Shown here: positions 1-4,918 of the stretch, in pieces
Layout: each line of letters starts with the position of its first letter
Position numbering within the stretch: the first letter of the stretch is position 1
NCBI GenBank assembly: GCA_900769875.1
Contig: CAAGII010000193.1
Coordinates: forward strand, 1-8,960
Source: Clostridia bacterium
GTDB lineage: Bacteria > Bacillota > Clostridia > Christensenellales > Aristaeellaceae
Length of the DNA: 8,960 nt
Reading direction: 5' to 3'
Made by a program: the position numbers and the translations under genes
The notes under the pieces: generated by a model
Told to the model about the DNA's origin: nothing
Databases searched by the model: none
The model's input: the letters and a program-made list of their open reading frames with translations, nothing else

Positions 1-19
1 GAACTGTTCCGTTGGCGAC

Positions 20-1687
20 ATGAACTTCTGGCGCTACGACAAATATAACGCATTGGCGGATATCGTCGTTCTGCCGGAAATCTGTACGGCCGACGGACTG
101 GCATCCTGCCCGCTGTACGTAGAGCTTTGGATCAATATGAAGGCCGGCATGGAGTTCTGTGCCGGAGAATGCGGCCATCTGAAGGAGCTTCCGGAACGTC
201 CTTATTGGAGACTCAGCAATTATCTGATTCCCATTCTCCGAAAGGACGAGATCGAAGCGGGCGCCGAGGATCTGCTGCTCAGGCTGTGTCCAAACGCTTT
301 GTCTGACCTCAGAGAGCATAACGCCTATGTTCTTGCTGAACAGATGGGGCTGAATGTGGAGCGCTTGCCGCTTTACAACAGACAGCACACGCTGAGCATG
401 CTGTTCTTCTGTGAAGGCATGGTGGTTGTGCAGGAAGATGCTTCTTCCCCGGATGATGAGCCTCCGGTGCCCTATTCCGTATCAATTCCGGGCAACACGA
501 TTCTGATCAACACGCGTGCTGTTCACAAGGACTACTGCCAGCTGGAGATTTATCATGAATGCATCCACTACGACTGGCACTTCATGTTCTACCGTCTGCA
601 GCACATGCACAACAACGACATCAATGCACTGAAAACGAAGCGCATTGTCATAACGGACAGCAGCCAGAACAAGAACCCACTGACCTGGATGGAATGGCAG
701 GCAAACCGCGGCAGCTTTGGTCTGATGATGCCTTTGTCCATGATGTCCGCTCAGCTCAGTGAGAAAATGAACAGCTTGTCCCGGCCGAATGATCATTGGG
801 GAAAACGCTTTGACCTGATTGCGAGGAGAATTGCCGAGGAGTGTGATCTGCCCAAATTCCGCGTCCGGGCGCGTCTGATTCAGATGAATTACATCGCTGC
901 CAAGGGTGCACTGAACTATGTGGACGGCAGCTACATTGAACCCTTTGCATTCGATCTGAGCAAGGGAAGCGGCAACTATACCTTTGTCCTGACCCGCAAT
1001 AACCTCTTTGACGAATACCAGGGAAATCCTTCATTCCGTGATCAAATGGACAGCGGACGATATGTGTATGCTGACGGCCACATTTGTCTGAACGACAAGC
1101 GTTTCGTCACGGGCACGCCAAAGGGGCTCCGGCTGACCGCCTGGGCTAATGCGCATGTGGATCAATGCTGTCTGCGCTTCATCAATGTATACGAACCGTG
1201 TGGGCTGGCGGATTATTGCTTCGGCTGTCTCAACAGTGACGAAGAGTACAACCGCCATTACATTTCCTTCGCCGAGGAAGACGGAAGTCTCTCCGACAGA
1301 GAAAAGATCGAGCATATGCAAAGGATTCTGGGCTCTCTTCCGGACACCTTCCCTGAAACACTCACAGCACTGATGGCGCGGGCAGGTATGACGGAAGAAA
1401 AGCTGGAAGAGCTGTCCGGCATCTCCGTAAGCACCATTTCCCGCCTGCGCCGAACGGAGCGCACCAATTACAGTGTGGATCAGGTGGTCGCGCTCTGTAT
1501 CGCGCTGCAGCTGCCGCCCTGGCTCTCGTCGGAATTGCTGTCCCAGGCGGGGCTGGTGCTGAGAAGAACCAGGCAGCATCGCGCTTATCGTCTGATCCTC
1601 GACTGCATGTTCATGGATCCGCTCGACACGGTTCAGAGCTTTCTGAAATCGTCCGGCTGTGAGGAACTGAAGCTCAAAGCAACATAA
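20..1687 (+). CDS. ImmA/IrrE-like zinc metallopeptidase with C-terminal HTH
   Basis: Likely a regulatory metallopeptidase of the ImmA/IrrE type, the family that cleaves Xre-type repressors to switch phages and integrative elements to induction. Seen directly: an HECIH motif (HExxH zinc site) at residues 179-183, then MEWQAN at 224-229 leading into SFGLMMP, which matches the family's downstream metal-binding Glu and FAa-LLmP block. A winged-helix-like stretch follows (RVRARLIQMN, 281-290). A cysteine-containing segment at 382-403 precedes a C-terminal Xre-like helix-turn-helix at about 446-495 (MTEEKLEELSGISVSTISRL). The usual family order is HTH first and peptidase second, so this layout is reversed. 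The N-terminal 150 residues are unassigned. The frame is open to the window edge and the ATG at 20 has no visible ribosome site, so the true start may lie upstream. The target repressor is not in the window. Confidence 0.8.
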   Translation: MNFWRYDKYNALADIVVLPEICTADGLASCPLYVELWINMKAGMEFCAGECGHLKELPERPYWRLSNYLIPILRKDEIEAGAEDLLLRLCPNALSDLREHNAYVLAEQMGLNVERLPLYNRQHTLSMLFFCEGMVVVQEDASSPDDEPPVPYSVSIPGNTILINTRAVHKDYCQLEIYHECIHYDWHFMFYRLQHMHNNDINALKTKRIVITDSSQNKNPLTWMEWQANRGSFGLMMPLSMMSAQLSEKMNSLSRPNDHWGKRFDLIARRIAEECDLPKFRVRARLIQMNYIAAKGALNYVDGSYIEPFAFDLSKGSGNYTFVLTRNNLFDEYQGNPSFRDQMDSGRYVYADGHICLNDKRFVTGTPKGLRLTAWANAHVDQCCLRFINVYEPCGLADYCFGCLNSDEEYNRHYISFAEEDGSLSDREKIEHMQRILGSLPDTFPETLTALMARAGMTEEKLEELSGISVSTISRLRRTERTNYSVDQVVALCIALQLPPWLSSELLSQAGLVLRRTRQHRAYRLILDCMFMDPLDTVQSFLKSSGCEELKLKAT

Positions 1688-1697
1688 TCACCGATAC

Positions 1698-1730
1698 GAG
1701 GGGCGTTCACCGGCAACGCACCTCTTTTTT
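1698..1730 (+). terminator. Intrinsic terminator after the peptidase gene
   Basis: Arms 1698-1707 and 1715-1724 form a 10-position stem with one G-A mismatch and a 7-base loop, followed by six T (1725-1730). It lies 10 bases past the stop codon of the peptidase/HTH gene and is the obvious end of its transcript. Confidence 0.8.
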
Positions 1731-1737
1731 CTTCGAA

Positions 1738-1767
1738 GGGCACGTCATTCAATGGCGTGCTCTTTTT
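1738..1767 (+). terminator. Second tandem intrinsic terminator
   Basis: Arms 1738-1748 and 1752-1762 pair over 11 positions with two G-T wobbles and a 3-base loop (tca), followed by TTTTT at 1763-1767. It starts 7 bases after the T-run of the first terminator, so it acts as a backup or insulator. Confidence 0.75.
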
Positions 1768-1777
1768 GCTGCCGTCC

Positions 1778-1829
1778 CGGGCATTTCACCTGATAAGCGC
1801 CCATGATTCCGGCTGGAATGCCCGTTTTT
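1778..1829 (+). terminator. Third terminator-like hairpin
   Basis: A perfect 8-bp stem (1778-1785 with 1817-1824) encloses a 31-base loop and is followed by TTTTT at 1825-1829. The loop is long for an intrinsic terminator. The inner part can form a competing stem (attcc 1806-1810 with ggaat 1815-1819) that shares bases with the right arm. It is either a weak third terminator or a structure with two states. Confidence 0.45.
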
Positions 1830-1915
1830 CTCGTCATTACATGCTCTGGTGATTCCAGACGGGATACGGTAGCATGGACACGTAATCCAAGTCCTGCTTC
1901 CGCAGCCGCTGATCA

Positions 1916-1980
1916 CGGCACGCTTTTCATCTGCGGGGGCGGGCGCAACTGAATACGCAACGGCCGGATGAAAAGCGCCG
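1916..1980 (+). repeat. Long inverted repeat, possible operator or RNA stem
   Basis: The 11 bases at 1921-1931 are a perfect reverse complement of 1967-1977. The pairing continues outward after a 2-base bulge (1919-1920) with cgg 1916-1918 against ccg 1978-1980. The central 35 bases are GC-rich and contain the 12-base-spaced cgcaac direct repeat. It may be a stem in the leader RNA or a split operator for a DNA-binding dimer. The sequence alone does not decide this. Confidence 0.55.
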
Positions 1981-2028
1981 CTGCAGACAACGCGAACGGA
2001 GAGTCTCGCATCGTCTGTCAGTTTTTTT
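1981..2028 (+). terminator. Attenuator-like terminator in leader of sigma-like gene
   Basis: An imperfect stem pairs ctg-cagac (1981-1988) with gtctg-t-cag (2013-2021). A second short stem (gcga/tcgc) lies inside it, separated by mismatched positions. Seven T follow at 2022-2028. It ends 57 bases before the ATG of the next gene, so if transcription starts upstream it would act as an attenuator rather than a gene-end terminator. The stem is imperfect and the call is moderate. Confidence 0.45.
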
Positions 2029-2046
2029 GCTTTACCATCCGGCCTG

Positions 2047-2083
2047 ATTTTTCTCCGTTCGGCGCAACCGAAAGGAGAAAAAT
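2047..2083 (+). promoter_or_regulatory. Hairpin burying the ribosome site of the sigma-like gene
   Basis: Arms 2047-2062 and 2068-2083 form 15 base pairs with one G-A mismatch (2057/2073) around a 5-base loop (cgcaa). The ribosome site AAGGAG (2072-2077) lies entirely in the right arm, and the stem ends 2 bases before the ATG at 2086. Such a structure should strongly reduce initiation unless melted or bound, so the gene is probably controlled at translation. The mechanism (protein, RNA or temperature) is not visible. Confidence 0.7.
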
Positions 2084-2085
2084 TC

Positions 2086-2580
2086 ATGAAGCAGCGTTAC
2101 CTGAAAGTCAATCGTGAGCTGATTCCCGTTTCCGAAGACGTGTACCTGGCGGCCACACGATGGAAAGAAAATGAACGGTATCGCGCCCGCCGTGATGGAA
2201 AATGCGGTCAGGAGGATTATCGCCGCTGTTCCGGTGACTGTGCTGCCTGTGCATGGCAGCAGGAGGGACACAGGCTGCTGTCCTTGAGCAAGCTGCTCGG
2301 CGATGAGTTTGAGAACGAAGCGCCTGAACTTACGCAGACCGCTCCGTCCCTTGATGATATCGTTGCAGACAAATTGCTGCTGGAGGAACTGTACCAGCGT
2401 TTGGATGAGCTGATCCCGGAGGGTTCCCGTGTGTTTCAGATGCGGGCACAGCGCTATACGGAGCGTGAGATTGCACAGGCGCTGGGCATCAAGGCCCAAT
2501 CCACGCTGAACTACAGGATCAGGAAAATGGACGATTTCATCCGTTCGCACCGCAGCGAATTGGAAGACCTCATCAAGTAA
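2086..2580 (+). CDS. Sigma-70 region 4-like HTH protein with Cys4 cluster
   Basis: A 164-aa protein resembling the sigma-factor-like regulators found at the head of phage and integrative-element operons in Clostridia. The C-terminal part (about 95-155) carries a region-4-type helix-turn-helix: a helix ELYQRLDELIPEGSRVF, then YTEREIAQALGIK and a recognition helix STLNYRIRKMDDFI. The N-terminal half contains C40, C48, C52 and C55 (spacing C-x7-C-x3-C-x2-C), a possible zinc site, next to basic YRARRDGKC. SLDDIVADK at 88-96 resembles the linker seen in this group. There is no region 2, so it is unlikely to be a complete promoter-melting sigma factor. It more likely acts as a transcription activator or adaptor for the replication operon that starts downstream. 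The start is fixed by AAGGAG (2072-2077), which is buried in the hairpin at 2047-2083. Confidence 0.7.
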   Translation: MKQRYLKVNRELIPVSEDVYLAATRWKENERYRARRDGKCGQEDYRRCSGDCAACAWQQEGHRLLSLSKLLGDEFENEAPELTQTAPSLDDIVADKLLLEELYQRLDELIPEGSRVFQMRAQRYTEREIAQALGIKAQSTLNYRIRKMDDFIRSHRSELEDLIK

Positions 2581-2630
2581 AGCTAACCCCGGTTTATTCC
2601 GACAGGCAGCACCCTCAAAACAATCCGAAT

Positions 2631-2701
2631 CCTTCGTTCAGACGGCACGCCCCCTTTCCAAAGAAAGTGAGGGGCGTAAGCAATCATCCTCGGAACGGAG
2701 G
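2631..2701 (+). promoter_or_regulatory. Structured cis-RNA copy A over a ribosome site
   Basis: Two blocks are identical to those upstream of the gene at 7714: cttcgttcaga (2632-2642) and tttccaaagaaagt (2655-2668). The second block forms a hairpin: cgcccc (2648-2653) with ggggcg (2671-2676), a bulged tga, then ctttc/gaaag around loop caaa. The 5' part 2631-2639 can pair with 2693-2701 (9 pairs, one wobble), closing the domain and covering the GGAGG ribosome site at 2697-2701 of the small gene at 2709. The arrangement resembles a riboswitch-like translational control element. RNA motifs named after neighbouring DUF2800 genes have been described in Firmicutes, and a DUF2800 gene lies in this operon, so it may be one of these. 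I could not compare the consensus. Confidence 0.6.
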
Positions 2702-2708
2702 CAAGAGC

Positions 2709-2912
2709 ATGGAACGAGCGCACAATTGCCGCCAGCGTTATCCCGACCCGTCGGAGGCCATCGCTGTCCTGATGGAAATCTCAAATGTGGCTCAGCGTCT
2801 GGCGTGTAACCTGGCAAAACTGGCCGATCACGAAAAATATGAAGGAGGCAATGTAGATGAGCAAGATGGCCGAACTGGATGCCGCTGTCGCCGAGCTGCG
2901 CAAATGCGGTGA
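2709..2912 (+). CDS. Small protein of unknown function, first in operon
   Basis: A 67-aa ORF. The ATG at 2709 is chosen because GGAGG (2697-2701) sits 7 bases upstream. An in-frame ATG at 2667 lies inside the RNA hairpin and has no ribosome site. Residues 13-40 (PSEAIAVLMEISNVAQRL onward) look like a helical core. The last 19 residues or so are Arg/Cys-rich and overlap the start of the next gene by 56 bases, so the tail may be unconserved read-on. No family was recognised. Its position right behind the structured RNA suggests it is the first target of that control, with coupled translation of the genes behind it. Confidence 0.55.
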   Translation: MERAHNCRQRYPDPSEAIAVLMEISNVAQRLACNLAKLADHEKYEGGNVDEQDGRTGCRCRRAAQMR

Positions 2913-3159
2913 TACTCTTATCCGTGTTTCCGATACCCTGCGGGAGCTGTTCAGCTCCGGCGATGCACAGCCGAGAGCGCCCCAGCCCCAGCCCACCGAG
3001 AAAGCCCTGACGATCGAGGACGTCCGCCCGATTCTGGCCAGGAAGAGCATCGAAGGCCATAACGTGCAGGCACTGATCCTCAAATACGGTGCCAAAAAGC
3101 TCAGCGAGGTGGATCCGTCGCATTACGCCGATCTGCTTCACGATGCGGAGGTGCTTTGA
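2857..3159 (+). CDS. Phage-associated 100-aa protein of unknown function
   Basis: The protein has a predicted N-terminal helical or coiled-coil part (1-33, LDAAVAELRKCGDTLIRVSD), a Pro/Gln-rich linker (38-50) and a C-terminal helical domain (51-100) with LTIEDVRPIL and the end pattern GAKKLSEVDPSHYADLL. From memory, similar proteins in Clostridia prophages are often labelled 'rRNA biogenesis protein rrp5', which looks like a misannotation. The function is unknown, and a role as a small accessory subunit of the nuclease encoded next is only a guess. AAGGAGG (2842-2848) lies 8 bases before the ATG. A minimal start-stop, ATG-TAG (2851-2856), sits directly before it. The TGA stop overlaps the next ATG by one base, implying translational coupling. 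Confidence 0.75.
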   Translation: MSKMAELDAAVAELRKCGDTLIRVSDTLRELFSSGDAQPRAPQPQPTEKALTIEDVRPILARKSIEGHNVQALILKYGAKKLSEVDPSHYADLLHDAEVL

Positions 3160-4298
3160 TGCCGCCCGCCAAGCATGCTGTTCTGTCAGCATCGTCTTCT
3201 CACCGATGGCTGAACTGCAGCCCCTCTGCCCGCCTTGAGCAGGAATTCGAGGATCGGGAAACCGAAGCTGCCGCAGAAGGCACAGCTGCACACGCGCTGT
3301 GTGAACACAAGCTCCGCCGCGCCCTGAAGCTCCAGTCCCGCAGGAAGCCGATTTCCAGGTACGACAGCGATGAGATGGATATGCACACGGACGGCTATGT
3401 GCAATTCGTTCTCGAAACGCTTGCCGAGGTTCGCCGGCACTGCGATGATCCGCTGATCAATATCGAGCAGCGTCTGGACTTCAGCTGCTATGTCCCGGAC
3501 GGCTTTGGCACCGGGGACTGCATCATTATCGGCGACAAAATCATACACATCATTGACTTCAAATACGGTCAGGGTGTGCTGGTGGAGGCAGAGCACAATC
3601 CGCAAATGATGCTCTACGCACTCGGCGCACTTCGGCTCTTTGACAGTCTGTACGACATTGAGGAAGTCGCCATGACCATCTACCAACCACGGCGTGAGAA
3701 TATCAGCACGTGGACAATTCCGGTCTCTGAGCTCAAGGCCTGGGCGGAGAACGAACTGGTTCCCAAGGCAAGACTGGCCTACGAGGGCAAAGGCGAGTAC
3801 CGTCCCGGCCCGTGGTGTACCTTTTGCAAAGCAGCGGTCAAATGCCGCGCCCGGGCAGAGGAAAAGCTCCGACTGGCACAGTACGAGTTCGCCAAGCCGC
3901 CGCTACTCACCGACACGGAGATCGAGGATATCCTCGGCAAGCTGGATGACCTGACCCGCTGGGCTGAAGAGATCAAGACCTATGCTCAAGACGCTGCCCT
4001 CAACCACGGCAAGCAATGGCACGGCTACAAGGTCGTCGAAGGCAGGTCCGTCCGAAAGTATTCCAATGAGGATGCGGTTGTCGAAGCCGCCAATGCCGCA
4101 GGTTACCACGACATCTTCAGAAAGACGCTGCTTCCCATTACCGAGATGGAAAAGCTCATGGGCAAGCAGGAATTTCAATCCATTCTTGGCGGTCTGATCA
4201 TCAAGCCTGCCGGCAAACCAACACTGGTACCCGCATCGGACAAGCGTCCGGCCATCACCAAAGCAAACATCGACTTCAAAGAAATTCAGGAGGATTGA
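3159..4298 (+). CDS. DUF2800 protein, PD-(D/E)XK nuclease with probable Fe-S cluster
   Basis: A 379-aa DUF2800 family protein, probably a DNA exonuclease of the RecB/Cas4-like PD-(D/E)XK superfamily. Visible motifs in order: E40 and H45 in EGTAAHALCEH; D120 in GTGDCIII; D133 and K135 in IIDFKYGQG; Q149 and Y153 in NPQMMLYALG. These fit the nuclease core motifs I, II, III and the Q-Y helix. Four cysteines, C20 (LNCSPS) plus C220, C223 and C229 (CTFCKAAVKC), match the split C...CxxC...C pattern that binds 4Fe-4S in AddB and Cas4. The C-terminal part (285-350) is the DUF2800-specific region with WHGYKVVEGRSVRKY. The ATG at 3159 is preferred over an in-frame TTG at 3156 because GGAGG (3147-3151) lies 7 bases before it and it overlaps the previous stop by one base. 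The ssDNA-binding gene follows directly, suggesting joint action in replication or recombination. Nuclease activity is inferred. Confidence 0.85.
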   Translation: MPPAKHAVLSASSSHRWLNCSPSARLEQEFEDRETEAAAEGTAAHALCEHKLRRALKLQSRRKPISRYDSDEMDMHTDGYVQFVLETLAEVRRHCDDPLINIEQRLDFSCYVPDGFGTGDCIIIGDKIIHIIDFKYGQGVLVEAEHNPQMMLYALGALRLFDSLYDIEEVAMTIYQPRRENISTWTIPVSELKAWAENELVPKARLAYEGKGEYRPGPWCTFCKAAVKCRARAEEKLRLAQYEFAKPPLLTDTEIEDILGKLDDLTRWAEEIKTYAQDAALNHGKQWHGYKVVEGRSVRKYSNEDAVVEAANAAGYHDIFRKTLLPITEMEKLMGKQEFQSILGGLIIKPAGKPTLVPASDKRPAITKANIDFKEIQED

Positions 4299-4303
4299 TC
4301 ACC

Positions 4304-4849
4304 ATGGCAAAGCAGAACAACACCAAGGTCGTTACCGGTCTCGTCCGTCTTTCCTACGCCAACGTCTGGGAGCCCAAGTCCATCAACGGCGGCGATCCCA
4401 AGTACAGCTGTTCCATCATCATCCCCAAGTCCGACACCGATACGGTCAATGCTATCAATGCCGCCATCGAATGCGCCATGAAGGAAGGCATCGGCAAATT
4501 CGGCGGAAAGATTCCTCCGAAGGGCGCACTGAAGCTGCCCCTGCGGGATGGCGATACCGAGCGTGATGATGATGCTTACGCCGGCTGTTATTTCGTCAAC
4601 GCCAACAGCAAGACTGCACCGCAGATCGTGGACAAGTATGTCCGTCCCATCCTCGACCGCAGCGAGGTGTACTCCGGCGTCTACGCCCATGTCTCTCTGA
4701 GCTTCTACGCCTTCAACACCAACGGCAACAAGGGCATCGCCTGCGGTCTGGGCAACATTCAGAAGGTTCGCGACGGCGAGCCGCTGGGTGGTCGCACCAA
4801 CGCCTCCTCTGAGTTCGAGACGCTGGATGACGAAGACTTTCTCTCCTAA
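4304..4849 (+). CDS. DUF2815 ssDNA-binding protein, T7 gp2.5-like
   Basis: A 181-aa protein of the DUF2815 family, whose members resemble the OB-fold single-stranded DNA-binding protein gp2.5 of phage T7. It should coat ssDNA at the replication fork and may promote strand annealing. Recognisable parts: TGLVRLSYANVWEP near the N-terminus, KYSCSIIIPKSD (33-44), GCYFVNANSK (94-103), VYAHVSLSFYAFNT (127-139), and an acidic C-terminal tail with a terminal aromatic, DDEDFLS (175-181). That tail is typical of SSB proteins, which use it to contact polymerase and helicase. AGGAGG (4288-4293) is 10 bases before the ATG at 4304. An in-frame TTG at 4295 is only one base from that site and is rejected. 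It lies between the DUF2800 nuclease and the polymerase genes, the usual phage order. Confidence 0.88.
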   Translation: MAKQNNTKVVTGLVRLSYANVWEPKSINGGDPKYSCSIIIPKSDTDTVNAINAAIECAMKEGIGKFGGKIPPKGALKLPLRDGDTERDDDAYAGCYFVNANSKTAPQIVDKYVRPILDRSEVYSGVYAHVSLSFYAFNTNGNKGIACGLGNIQKVRDGEPLGGRTNASSEFETLDDEDFLS

Positions 4850-4868
4850 GGAGCCCCGGTGATCATCA

Positions 4869-4902
4869 GCAATGGGCGGCGGAGCAATCCGTCGCCCGTT
4901 GC
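4869..4902 (+). promoter_or_regulatory. 15-bp hairpin with GCAA tetraloop before DNA polymerase
   Basis: Arms 4869-4883 and 4888-4902 pair at all 15 positions (two wobbles) around the loop gcaa (4884-4887), a stable GNRA tetraloop. There is no T-run, so it is not a terminator. The stem ends 5 bases before the GAGGTGA ribosome site (4908-4914) of the polymerase ATG at 4919. Possible roles are a translational operator, an mRNA stability or processing element, or a barrier that a ribosome arriving from upstream must melt. Translational operators beside a phage polymerase start are known, for example for T4 gp43, but no homology to that system is implied. Confidence 0.7.
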
Positions 4903-4918
4903 CGACAGAGGTGAGCGA

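Larger units (their letters stand above)
1830..2085 (+). other. Non-coding leader region before the sigma-like gene
   Basis: No convincing gene is present in these 256 bases. They hold a modest hairpin (ggat/atcc plus acg/cgt, about 1860-1888), the long inverted repeat at 1916-1980, an attenuator-like hairpin ending in seven T, and a hairpin over the ribosome site of the next gene. The six-base word cgcaac occurs at 1944-1949 and again exactly 12 bases later at 1956-1961, and a third time in the loop of the ribosome-site hairpin (2063-2068). No promoter with both a good -35 and -10 could be identified, though one must lie here or upstream if the downstream operon is transcribed independently. 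Confidence 0.5.

Noticed and set aside
1031..1579. 182-codon minus-strand ORF
   Set aside because: Antisense to the peptidase/HTH gene, low-complexity Arg/Gln/His-rich translation, and no ribosome site with a matching start.
1749..2087. 112-codon minus-strand ORF filling the gene-free region
   Set aside because: It runs through three terminator hairpins and the ribosome-site hairpin, has no family resemblance, and its composition (Arg, Pro, Cys, Ser mixture) looks non-coding.
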